This document shows, one piece after another, positions 52,129 through 60,201 of a stretch of DNA of 64,000 bases. Source of the stretch: Paraburkholderia unamae (GTDB taxonomy: Bacteria; Pseudomonadota; Gammaproteobacteria; Burkholderiales; Burkholderiaceae); assembly GCF_003268775.1 (NCBI RefSeq), contig NZ_QLSU01000025.1, positions 62,001-126,000 of the forward strand. The letters are read 5' to 3'. How positions within the stretch are numbered: position 1 is the first letter of the stretch; each line of letters starts with the position of its first letter. The notes beneath the pieces were generated by a model. It was not told where the DNA came from. It saw only the letters and a list, made by a program, of their open reading frames with translations, and searched no databases. Both the position numbers and the translations under genes were made by a program.

Positions 52129-53454
52129 TCAGGCGTCCAGCGAGGCGAGATAGGCCTTGCCCTTTTCCGCGTCGTACTGACCTTCCCATTTGGCGATGAC
52201 GAGCGGCGCGAGCGCGTTGCCCACGACGTTCAGGGCGGTGCGTCCCATGTCCATGATCCGGTCCACGCCCGCGATGAAGGCGAGCCCTTCGAGCGGCAGC
52301 CCCGCGCTGGCGAGCGTCGTGAGCAGGATGACGAACATGAAGCCCGGCACGCCCGCCGCGCCCTTGGAGGTGACGACCATCGTGAGCACGAGGACGATCT
52401 GCTCCTGCAAACCGAGGTGCACGCCGTAGAGTTGCGCGACGAACAACGTGCCGATGCCGAGATAAATGGATGCGCCGTCGAGATTGAACGTGTAGCCGGT
52501 CGGCACCACGAACGTCGTGATGCTCTTGGGCACGCCGAAGTCCTCCATCTTCTTCATCAACTGCGGCAGCACGGTCGCGGAACTACAGGTGGAGAACGCG
52601 ATGATGAGTTCGTCCTTGATCACCTTCATGAGCGTGAAGACGCTGAAGCCGAAAACGCGCGCCGTGATGCCGAGCACGACAACGACGAATACGACGATGG
52701 CGAGATAGGTCACGGCAACGAGCTTGATGAGCGGCAGCAGCGAGCCGAAGCCGAAGCTCGCGACCGTCACCGCGATCAGCGCGCAGACGCCGAAGGGCGC
52801 GTAGCGCATCACCATGCCGGTCACCTTGAACATCGCGTCGCCGATGCCCTTGAAGGTGGCGAGCACGGGCTTGCGATACTCTTCCGGCACCGACTGCAAG
52901 CCGAGCCCGAAGAGAACGGAAAAGAAAATCACGGGCAGCAAGTCGCCGCGCCCCATCGCCATGACGATGTTGTCGGGGATGATGGCGAGCAGAAGGGCCA
53001 TGAAGCCGCGATGCCCCTGGCTTTGCTGCGACGTCTGCTGAAGGTGCGAGATGTCGGTATGCGCGAGTTGGGAGAGGTCCGTTCCCGCGCCCGGATGCAG
53101 GACATTGCCGATCACGAGACCCAGCACGATGGCGATCGTCGTGATGATTTCGAAGTAGATGAGCGTCTTGAGGCCGATGCGTCCGAGCGAGCGGCCGTCG
53201 CCGACCCCGGCGATGCCGGCCACCATGCTCGTGAAGACGATCGGCACGACGACCATTTTGATCAGACGAATGAAGATGTCGCCCGCCGGTTGCAGGAAGC
53301 CGCTGATCGCCGCCTCGCGCAACTGCGGGAAGCGGTTGAGCACGACTCCGACCCCGATGCCGACGATGAGGCCGATCAGGATCTGCCAGGCAAGACCGAC
53401 GCGCGGCGCGCGCCTGGCGGGATCGACGTGAGTTGTTTCCATGACGGATTCCAT
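52129..53454 (-). CDS. DAACS family dicarboxylate/amino acid:cation symporter
   Basis: 441 residues, GltP/DctA fold with eight transmembrane helices and two re-entrant loops. Family motifs: AFSTCSSATVLPQLMKKME (HP1 serine loop, about 293-311), PTGYTFNLDGASIYLGIGTLFVAQL (about 323-347, containing the NxDG cation site), and FIAGVDRIMDMGRTALNVVGNA. ATG 53454 has GGAGAAC upstream; a second ATG lies at 53442. Divergent from LysR 53650. Cargo is probably a dicarboxylate or acidic amino acid, passed to the PLP enzyme next to it. Confidence 0.93.
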   Translation of the reverse strand: MESVMETTHVDPARRAPRVGLAWQILIGLIVGIGVGVVLNRFPQLREAAISGFLQPAGDIFIRLIKMVVVPIVFTSMVAGIAGVGDGRSLGRIGLKTLIYFEIITTIAIVLGLVIGNVLHPGAGTDLSQLAHTDISHLQQTSQQSQGHRGFMALLLAIIPDNIVMAMGRGDLLPVIFFSVLFGLGLQSVPEEYRKPVLATFKGIGDAMFKVTGMVMRYAPFGVCALIAVTVASFGFGSLLPLIKLVAVTYLAIVVFVVVVLGITARVFGFSVFTLMKVIKDELIIAFSTCSSATVLPQLMKKMEDFGVPKSITTFVVPTGYTFNLDGASIYLGIGTLFVAQLYGVHLGLQEQIVLVLTMVVTSKGAAGVPGFMFVILLTTLASAGLPLEGLAFIAGVDRIMDMGRTALNVVGNALAPLVIAKWEGQYDAEKGKAYLASLDA

Positions 53455-53539
53455 GCGTTCTCCAGAGGCTTTCCCGATTGAGAGGGGGGTGTGGAGCACT
53501 CTCGCCGGAGTGCTTCCTTTCGCGTTCCCGTTGCGCTGT

Positions 53540-53627
53540 TGCAAACGACGGTGCAAACGATGGTGCAAACATAAGCAGTCAAAAAGTCCAAAAAAAGCGA
53601 TTTTTTTCTATGAGAAACTATCGCTTT
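53540..53627. promoter_or_regulatory. Tandem 12-bp repeats and inverted repeat in divergent promoter
   Basis: TGCAAACGAYGG occurs three times in tandem at 53540-53575 (third copy TGCAAAC then diverging). Further right, AAAGCGAT (53594-53601) and ATCGCTTT (53620-53627) form a perfect 8-bp inverted repeat 18 bases apart, near the LysR start at 53650. Likely regulator-binding sites for the LysR at 53650. Confidence 0.5.
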
Positions 53628-53649
53628 AATTCATGAGTCACCTCGCGTC

Positions 53650-54552
53650 ATGCTGACCTTCAAGCAAATGGAAGCGTTGTACTGGATCGTGCAGCTCGGC
53701 TCTTTCGAGGCGGCGGCGGCGCGTCTGAACACAACGCAGTCGGCCATTTCGAAGCGCGTGCAGGAACTGGAGCGCGCGTTCGACTTCGCCGTATTCGACC
53801 GTGCGAATCGCAGCGCGCGCCTGACCGAAAAAGGCGCGGAGTTTTTCGAATACGCGAAGGATTTGCTCGAACGGCGCGATCAGATCGTCGAGCGCATCAG
53901 CGCGAAGGAGTCGCTGGTGCGGCAGATCCGCATCGGCGTGACCGAGCTCACTGCGCTTACATGGCTTCCGCGCCTCATTAGCGCGATCGAAACCGAATAC
54001 CCGCGTGTGAAGGTGGAGGCGGAAGTCGATCTGAACGCGACGCTGCGGGAGCGTCTCGCGGCGGCGACCGTCGACATCATCATTGTTCCGCAAACGCACG
54101 ACGTGGAGCCCTTCATGACCACGGCCGTGGGGCATGTCGAGAATGCGTGGATGTGCGCCGCGTCGCTTGCGCCCGGCAAGCGCGCCATTCCACTCGCGGA
54201 GATCACGAAGTTTCCGCTCATCCTGCAAGGCGGACTCTCGGGCACCGGCGTCGTGTATAGCCGCTTCCTGGAGGAACAGGGCGTTGCCGTGCAGAAGGTC
54301 CTGGCGAGCAACAGCCTGATTGCGCAGATCGGGCTTGCGCTTTCCGGTCTTGGCGTGAGCTACCTGCCGAAAGCGTGCCTTGCCCGCATGCTCGAACGCG
54401 GCGCCCTGGTCGTGGTGCCCACGCGACCGGCCCTTCCGCCGGTCAGGTACATCGCCATGCACCGCGCGGACCAGCAGTATTCGCTCAGCGCCGCCGTGGC
54501 GCGGCTGGCGGCGCAATCCTGCGACTTCACGTCGAACCTTCTCGATCCTTGA
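53650..54552 (+). CDS. LysR family transcriptional regulator
   Basis: 300 residues. HTH at about 18-38 (SFEAAAARLNTTQSAISKRV), then ELERAFDFAVFDRANRSARLT; effector domain begins at about 90 (RQIRIGVTELTALTWLPRLI). Divergent from the DAACS-PLP operon, with repeats in between. No strong SD but the ATG at 53650 gives the expected N-terminus (MLTFKQMEALYWIVQLGSF). Confidence 0.92.
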   Translation: MLTFKQMEALYWIVQLGSFEAAAARLNTTQSAISKRVQELERAFDFAVFDRANRSARLTEKGAEFFEYAKDLLERRDQIVERISAKESLVRQIRIGVTELTALTWLPRLISAIETEYPRVKVEAEVDLNATLRERLAAATVDIIIVPQTHDVEPFMTTAVGHVENAWMCAASLAPGKRAIPLAEITKFPLILQGGLSGTGVVYSRFLEEQGVAVQKVLASNSLIAQIGLALSGLGVSYLPKACLARMLERGALVVVPTRPALPPVRYIAMHRADQQYSLSAAVARLAAQSCDFTSNLLDP

Positions 54553-54580
54553 GGTTCACGTGCCGCGAAAAGCACGGAAA

Positions 54581-55513
54581 TCACTGCGCCAGCCAGCGCG
54601 CGGAAGGCCACGCTCCGCGCTCGACCGCGAGTTTCATTTCGTCCACCAGCACGCCGGTCGCGCAGCGCACCGCCACGGCCATGCGGCGCGTGTTCGGCAG
54701 GGCGAGAACGATTTTGCGCTGAAGCACGGGCTCGCATAGCGGCGCCGTGCGCAATTGGCCGCGCGCGACATCGTCGCCCACGGCGATGGCGGGCAACACC
54801 GTATACCCGTGGCCGCTCGCCACCAGCGTCTTTTGCACGTCCATCGAATTCGTTTCCGCCACGACGCCCAGCGTGACTCCGGCCTCGCGGCAGGCCTGTT
54901 CGAGCAGGCTGCGTATGCCGTGCGGCGCGCTTGTCAGCACGACGGGCAGCGCGGCCAGTTCGGCGAATGTGACCGGCCGCGCCGGATCGAGCGCGGAGGA
55001 AGGCGGCCCGACGACGCACAGGCTCTCTTCGAGCAGCGCCTCGGCGTGAATGGTTGGCGTTGCCTTGAGGTTGTAGAGCAGCGCGGTGTCGATTTCGCCG
55101 GCTTCCAGCCACCGCTGGAGGTGACCGGCATAACCGACGGTAATGCGCAGCCGGATTGCGGGGTAGCGCGCCTTGATCGCGCTCACCAGCGGACCGGCAA
55201 GCAGCGCCGACGTGCTCGGCAACAGGCCGATTGTCGCGACGCCGGAAACCTGCGAGTCGTCGGGCTGAATCTCGCTACGGGCTCGATCTAGCTCGTGCAG
55301 CGCGCGCCGCGCGTACTCCACCAGAATCTCGCCCGCTTCGGTCAGGCCCATGCCCTGGCGGCTGCGATCGAACAGCGTCGCGCCGATGTCTTCTTCGAGC
55401 AGCTTCAGGTGCCGCGAAACGGCCGGCTGCACGATATGCAACGTTTCGGCCGCGCGCGTCACGCTGCCGGTTTCCGCTACGGCAAGAAGCGCGCGTAGCT
55501 GCTTGATATCCAC
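54581..55513 (-). CDS. LysR family transcriptional regulator
   Basis: 310 residues from a GTG at 55513, preceded by GGAGAA; the longer frame to 55831 is discarded because its translation is low-complexity. HTH at about 17-36 (SVTRAAETLHIVQPAVSRHL), then KLLEEDIGATLFDRSRQGMGLT; effector domain from about 91 (GVATIGLLPSTSALLAGPLV). Divergent from the TPP enzyme genes at 55633, its probable target. Confidence 0.92.
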   Translation of the reverse strand: MDIKQLRALLAVAETGSVTRAAETLHIVQPAVSRHLKLLEEDIGATLFDRSRQGMGLTEAGEILVEYARRALHELDRARSEIQPDDSQVSGVATIGLLPSTSALLAGPLVSAIKARYPAIRLRITVGYAGHLQRWLEAGEIDTALLYNLKATPTIHAEALLEESLCVVGPPSSALDPARPVTFAELAALPVVLTSAPHGIRSLLEQACREAGVTLGVVAETNSMDVQKTLVASGHGYTVLPAIAVGDDVARGQLRTAPLCEPVLQRKIVLALPNTRRMAVAVRCATGVLVDEMKLAVERGAWPSARWLAQ

Positions 55514-55632
55514 GGTCGTTCTCCTCGCCGGTCCATGCCGTTTCGTGATTGTTCCATCACAAAACTCTATTTCATCGTGCTTCGTATCGCAATCTATTAT
55601 GCACCCGTGAACTTTGATAAGGAGACAGCGAC

Positions 55633-56169
55633 ATGAGTACCGCAACGGGACAAGCGCCGGCGTGGCAGGAGTCCATCTTCTCGGTGTTGAAGGACGGGGG
55701 CGTGCGGCAGATCGCCTACGTGCCGGACGCCGGGCATTCGCGAGTGATTCTTCGCGCGAAGGAGGATCCGGAAATCGAGGACATCGTGCTGACGACCGAG
55801 GAGGAGGGCGTGGCCGTCGTGAGCGGCGCATGGCTCGGCGGGCAGCGCGCCGCGCTGCTCATGCAGAGCAGCGGGGTGGGCAACTGCGTGAACATGTTCT
55901 CGCTGCTGCGTAGCTGCAATTTCCCCTTCTTTACCGTTGTGACCATGCGTGGCGAGTACGCGGAATTCAATCCGTGGCAGGGGCCGATGGGCAAGACGAC
56001 CCAGGCGGCGCTCGAATTGATGGGGATTACCGTGCTGCGCGCGGATCGTCCTGAAGACGTCGAGGAAATCGTCAGCGCGGGTTTCGACGCCGCATTCGAA
56101 GCCGGCGAGCAGGTCGCGGTTCTGCTGTCGCAAAGCCTTATCGGTCGCAAGAAGTGGGAGAGAAAGTAA
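55633..56169 (+). CDS. Thiamine-diphosphate enzyme, alpha subunit (ComD/sulfopyruvate decarboxylase-like)
   Basis: 178 residues forming the PYR half of a split decarboxylase. The glutamate that activates TPP is in VLTTEEEGVAVVSGAWLGG (about 53-71). It opens with a short disordered N-terminus and GVRQIAYVPDAGHS. ATG 55633, closely preceding the beta subunit (stop to start without gap). ComD/ComE-type pairs decarboxylate sulfopyruvate or phosphonopyruvate; other 2-oxo acids are possible. Confidence 0.82.
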   Translation: MSTATGQAPAWQESIFSVLKDGGVRQIAYVPDAGHSRVILRAKEDPEIEDIVLTTEEEGVAVVSGAWLGGQRAALLMQSSGVGNCVNMFSLLRSCNFPFFTVVTMRGEYAEFNPWQGPMGKTTQAALELMGITVLRADRPEDVEEIVSAGFDAAFEAGEQVAVLLSQSLIGRKKWERK

Positions 56170-56766
56170 ATGAGCGAGCAAAACAGGATCGCGACGATCG
56201 AGCGTCGCCAGTTCGTCGCCCAGGTGCTGGCGGGGGTGCCCGACGCGCTTGTCGTCAGCGGCCTTGGATCGCCGTCGTATGACGTATTCGCGGCGGGCGA
56301 CCGCGACGCAAACTTCTATCTCTGGGGCGCGATGGGCGGAGCTGCCGCGCTGGGTCTGGGACTTGCGATCGCGCAGCCGCAGAAGCCCGTCGTCGTGATC
56401 ACGGGCGACGGGGAGCAGTTGATGGGCATCGGCGCGCTCGGCACGATCGGCGCGAAGCAGCCGAAGAATCTCTCGATCGTCGTGCTCGATAACGGTCATT
56501 ACGGCGAGACGGGCATGCAGCAAAGCCATAGCAGCCTCGGCACCGATCTCGTCGCCGTGTCGAAGGGCTTCGGCATCGCGAATTCGTTCGCGGTGTGGAA
56601 CGCGGCGGATTACGGACAAGTCGTCGAGCACGTGAGCGCGCGAAAAGCGCCGACGCTCGTGCAGGTGCATATCCGCGCCGACGAACCGCCTCGTGCATTG
56701 CCGCCGCGCGATGGCGTGTTCGTCAAGAATCGATTCCGGGCGCATCTCGGCTTTCAACCGTTCTGA
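56170..56766 (+). CDS. Thiamine-diphosphate enzyme, beta subunit (ComE-like)
   Basis: 198 residues forming the cofactor-binding half. TPP motif GDGEQLMGIGALGTIG (about 78-93) ending in LDNGHYGETGM. GLGSPSYDVF and WGAMGGAAALGLGLAIAQP contact the partner. Together with the alpha subunit it should yield an aldehyde, which the next gene (aldehyde dehydrogenase) oxidises. Its stop overlaps the dehydrogenase start region (TGATG). Confidence 0.85.
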   Translation: MSEQNRIATIERRQFVAQVLAGVPDALVVSGLGSPSYDVFAAGDRDANFYLWGAMGGAAALGLGLAIAQPQKPVVVITGDGEQLMGIGALGTIGAKQPKNLSIVVLDNGHYGETGMQQSHSSLGTDLVAVSKGFGIANSFAVWNAADYGQVVEHVSARKAPTLVQVHIRADEPPRALPPRDGVFVKNRFRAHLGFQPF

Positions 56767-58265
56767 TGATGGTGGGTGACACGGCTATGCAGCGCTATTC
56801 ACTCTATATCGATGGCGAGCGGTGCGACTCCGCGAGCGGTCAGTGGTTCAACAGCGACAACCCGTTTACGGGCGCGCCGTGGGCGCAGATCGCGCGCGGC
56901 AACGCGGCGGATGTGGACCGCGCGGTTCGCGCGGCGCATCGCGCTTTCTCCTCGGGCGCGTGGAAAGACCTCACGCACAGTGCGCGCGGACAGTTGCTAT
57001 ACCGCCTCGCCGACCGCATCGCGGAGCACGCGTCGCGGCTCGCTGAAATCGAAGTGCGCGACAACGGCAAGCTTTACGCCGAGATGCACGGGCAGTTGCA
57101 GTATCTGCCGCAGTGGTACCGCTACTACGGCGGCCTCGCCGACAAGATCCAGGGGGACGTGGTCCCGCTGGACAAGAAGGGCTACTTCAACTACACGCGC
57201 CGCGAACCGCTGGGTGTGACGGCGATCATCACGCCGTGGAACTCGCCCCTGATGCTGCTGACGTGGAAGCTCGCGCCCGCGCTCGCGGCAGGTTGCACGG
57301 TCGTCATCAAGCCGTCCGAGTTCACCTCGGCATCCACGCTGGAGTTCGTCGCGCTGCTCGATGAAGTCGGCTTTCCGCGAGGCGTCGTGAATGTCGTGAC
57401 CGGCTTTGGCAACGAAGTCGGCAGCGAACTGGTATCGCACCCGCTGGTGCGCAAGATCACGTTCACCGGTGCGGACGCGACGGGGCGGCGCATCAACGAG
57501 CAGGCCGCGCGCGACTTCAAGCATGTGGGCCTCGAACTGGGCGGCAAGTCGCCGAACATCGTGTTCGACGACGCGAACCTTGACGACGCGGTGAACGGCG
57601 CCGTCTCGGGCATCTTCGCGGCGACCGGCCAAACCTGCATCGCGGGCTCGCGCCTGCTCGTTCAGTCCGGCGTGCATGACGAAGTGGTCGAACGCGTTGT
57701 CGCGCTCGCGAAAACGGCGCGCATGGGCGATCCGATGGACGCGGGCACACAGGTCGGCCCCATCACGACGCCGCCGCAGTACGAGAAGGTGCTCCATTAC
57801 ATCGACATTGCCCAGGCCGAAGGCGCCGGGCTCGCGCTCGGGGGCAAGGCTGCATCGCGGGACGAATGCGCAAACGGATGGTTTGTGGAGCCGACCATTT
57901 TTACCGGCGTCAGGAACGACATGCGCATCGCGCAGGAGGAAGTGTTCGGACCGGTGCTGTCGGTGATCCGCTTCGACACGGAAGAGGAGGCCGTGGCGAT
58001 TGCGAACGACGTGCGCTTCGGCCTTGGCGCGGGCGTGTGGACGAGCGACATCGGCCGCGCGTTCAGGATGGCCGAGCGCATCGAGTCGGGCACCGTCTGG
58101 GTGAATACGTACCGCGCCGTAAGCTACATGTCGCCGTTCGGGGGCTACAAGGACTCGGGCCTCGGGCGCGAGAACGGCATCGACGCGATCAACGAGTACC
58201 TGCAAACCAAGAGCGTCTGGATCAATACGGGCGCTGCGACGGGCAATCCGTTCGTGCTTAGATAG
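56766..58265 (+). CDS. NAD(P)-dependent aldehyde dehydrogenase
   Basis: 499 residues. Catalytic set complete: N159 (TPWNSPLML), K182 (VIKPSEF), E257 (LELGGKSPN), C291 (GQTCIAGSR). The C-terminal tail PFGGYKDSGLGRENG is typical. ATG 56766 overlaps the upstream stop; an ATG at 56787 is a possible alternative start seven codons later. Acts on the aldehyde of the split decarboxylase. Substrate chemistry (sulfo-, phospho- or simple aldehyde) is not fixed. Confidence 0.92.
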   Translation: MMVGDTAMQRYSLYIDGERCDSASGQWFNSDNPFTGAPWAQIARGNAADVDRAVRAAHRAFSSGAWKDLTHSARGQLLYRLADRIAEHASRLAEIEVRDNGKLYAEMHGQLQYLPQWYRYYGGLADKIQGDVVPLDKKGYFNYTRREPLGVTAIITPWNSPLMLLTWKLAPALAAGCTVVIKPSEFTSASTLEFVALLDEVGFPRGVVNVVTGFGNEVGSELVSHPLVRKITFTGADATGRRINEQAARDFKHVGLELGGKSPNIVFDDANLDDAVNGAVSGIFAATGQTCIAGSRLLVQSGVHDEVVERVVALAKTARMGDPMDAGTQVGPITTPPQYEKVLHYIDIAQAEGAGLALGGKAASRDECANGWFVEPTIFTGVRNDMRIAQEEVFGPVLSVIRFDTEEEAVAIANDVRFGLGAGVWTSDIGRAFRMAERIESGTVWVNTYRAVSYMSPFGGYKDSGLGRENGIDAINEYLQTKSVWINTGAATGNPFVLR

Positions 58266-58365
58266 CAATCCTGATCAAGAGGACCGGGCTGCGTACCTTG
58301 TAATGACTTCCTTGCGCCAGGCGGCGTCAGATCGCCGGCGCACCCATTCATGGCAGGAGACATCT

Positions 58366-59670
58366 ATGAAAGTCAACACCCTGGCATCGGACACGATGCC
58401 AGCCGCCGCCGCGACGCGCCGCACGATTCGCGCGATCGTCGGCGCTTCGGCGGGCAACATGGTCGAGTGGTTCGATTTTTTCGTCTACTCGTACTGTTCG
58501 CTGTATTTCGCCCATGCGTTCTTTCCTTCGGGCAACCGGACGACGGAATTGCTCAACACCGCCGGTGTGTTCGCGGCGGGCTTCCTGATGCGACCCGTAG
58601 GCGGCTGGCTGTTCGGCCGGATCGCCGACCGCAGCGGCCGTCGAAAGGCGATGCTGATGTCGGTGTTGATGATGTGCGGCGGGTCGCTGGCCATCGCGCT
58701 GCTGCCGACCTATGCGCAGATCGGCGTCGCCGCACCGGCGCTGCTGCTGGCCGCGCGCTGCGTGCAGGGCCTTTCCGTGGGCGGCGAGTATGGGACGAGC
58801 GCGACCTACATGAGCGAAATCGCGCAGGCGGGCCGGCGCGGATTTTTCTCCTCCTTCCAGTACGTCACGATCATCGCGGGGCAGATCGCCGCGTTGTTCG
58901 TGGTCGTCTTGCTGCAACAGTGGCTGTCGCATGCGGACCTGGTGTCGTGGGGCTGGCGCATTCCGTTCGCGTTGGGTGCGCTTGGCGCGTTGGTGGCGGT
59001 GCACCTGCGCCGCTCACTGGAGGAGACGACGACCGCGCGGACCCGGCATAGCGCGCAAGCCGGGACGATTGCGGCGCTGCTGGCTCACAAGCGCTCGGTC
59101 GTGACGGTGATTGGCTTCACGGCGGGCGGCTCGCTGGCTTACTACACCTTCACCGCGTACATGCAGAAGTATCTGGTCAATAGCGCCGGGATGTCCGTCA
59201 AGACCGCCAGTGGCTTGATGATGGCCGCGCTGATCGTCTTCATGTTCATGCAGCCCGTGGTCGGCGCGCTTTCCGATCGAATCGGGCGCAGGCGCTCGAT
59301 GTTGTTGTTTGGCGTGTTCGCCATGCTCGGTACGGTGCCGATGCTCGACGCGCTCAGAAACGTCAGTAGTCCGTATGCGGCGTTTTTTCTTGTTGTGATC
59401 GCGCTGGCCGTCTTGAGCTTTTATACCGCCATTAGCGGCCTCATCAAGGCGGAACTGTTTCCGCCCGAAGTGCGTGCGCTGGGCGTCGGGCTGCCCTATG
59501 CGATTGCGAACGCCTTGTTTGGCGGGTCGGCCGAGTATGCGGCGTTGTCTTTGAAGGTGGCTGGCGTGGAAACGGTTTTCTTCTGGTACGTCACCGCGGC
59601 GTGCGCTGTGGTGGCGCTTGTGGCGTTTTTTATGCGCGAGCCTGCGGAGGGCGGATATCTTCGGGATTGA
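58366..59670 (+). CDS. MFS transporter, MHS type (alpha-ketoglutarate permease-like)
   Basis: 434 residues, 12 transmembrane segments. Marks: GASAGNMVEWFDFFVYSYCSLYF (about 29-51), FLMRPVGGWLFGRIADRSGRRKA and GLSVGGEYGTSATYMSEIA. AGGAGA lies before ATG 58366. It ends the LysR-controlled block and probably imports the 2-oxo acid or sulfonate-like substrate. A strong hairpin follows at 59691-59723. Confidence 0.9.
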   Translation: MKVNTLASDTMPAAAATRRTIRAIVGASAGNMVEWFDFFVYSYCSLYFAHAFFPSGNRTTELLNTAGVFAAGFLMRPVGGWLFGRIADRSGRRKAMLMSVLMMCGGSLAIALLPTYAQIGVAAPALLLAARCVQGLSVGGEYGTSATYMSEIAQAGRRGFFSSFQYVTIIAGQIAALFVVVLLQQWLSHADLVSWGWRIPFALGALGALVAVHLRRSLEETTTARTRHSAQAGTIAALLAHKRSVVTVIGFTAGGSLAYYTFTAYMQKYLVNSAGMSVKTASGLMMAALIVFMFMQPVVGALSDRIGRRRSMLLFGVFAMLGTVPMLDALRNVSSPYAAFFLVVIALAVLSFYTAISGLIKAELFPPEVRALGVGLPYAIANALFGGSAEYAALSLKVAGVETVFFWYVTAACAVVALVAFFMREPAEGGYLRD

Positions 59671-59690
59671 GGATGCGGTAAGCCCGTCTC

Positions 59691-59723
59691 GGGGGTCTGC
59701 TGGGTTGGCACCGGCAGACCCCC
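59691..59723. terminator. 13-bp stem hairpin between convergent genes
   Basis: GGGGGTCTGC (59691-59700) and GCAGACCCCC (59714-59723) form a perfect 10-bp stem, extended by a wobble pair and two G-C pairs, with a seven-base loop. It lies between the convergent MFS and carrier-protein genes. No T-run follows, but the stability and place fit a bidirectional terminator. Confidence 0.6.
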
Positions 59724-59754
59724 AACCTTCACAGTGTGGAGAACCCCGGAGGCA

Positions 59755-60201
59755 TCAAGTATTTCCCGTGTACGTTGAGTTCGCCTTGATCGAGTCGCCG
59801 CCCAACTCGATCAGCTTTTCCCCATAACCCACCAGCGTTCCATCGGCAACGAGCAGTCGTTCCACGCGCGCGTCTATCGGTGCAATAACGGGGAACAGCA
59901 CAGACTCGACCCGTACATACCCGATGACTTGCCCCGCAGAAACCGGCGATCCCTCATCCACCGCCGTTTGCGGATCAAGCGGATGAGAGCGCTGGAAACA
60001 GCCCGTATACGGCGAGCGAACCGATACCGTTTCCATCGCAGGCGCATCACGGTCGGCCCACTCCGGCTGTGCCGCCACGCCGCCATTCATCTGAGGCGTT
60101 CGCACAAGCTTGAGCTTCTCGCTCCCAACCGTGCAGACGAATCGTGCGAGCCCGGCCGATTCCATGGCCGTCACAAACCCTTCGATATCTTTGAGATTCA
60201 T
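59755..60201 (-). CDS. Biotin carboxyl carrier-like protein lacking the biotinyl lysine
   Basis: 148 residues, AccB-like in order: short N-terminal helix, then the carrier fold (SPYTGCFQRSHPLDPQTAVDEGSPVSAGQVIGYV...). The canonical EAMKM is replaced by VESVLFP (98-104), so the lysine that would carry biotin is absent (L102 by alignment). The ATG overlaps the accC stop by four bases. It may be a structural, regulatory or lipoyl-like partner, or a decaying copy; the intact carrier is at 61573. Confidence 0.75.
   Translation of the reverse strand: MNLKDIEGFVTAMESAGLARFVCTVGSEKLKLVRTPQMNGGVAAQPEWADRDAPAMETVSVRSPYTGCFQRSHPLDPQTAVDEGSPVSAGQVIGYVRVESVLFPVIAPIDARVERLLVADGTLVGYGEKLIELGGDSIKANSTYTGNT

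Noticed and set aside
50677..53481. 934-codon open frame on the + strand
   Set aside because: Antisense shadow of the PLP enzyme and DAACS genes; composition is Arg/His/Asp-rich with no family resemblance.
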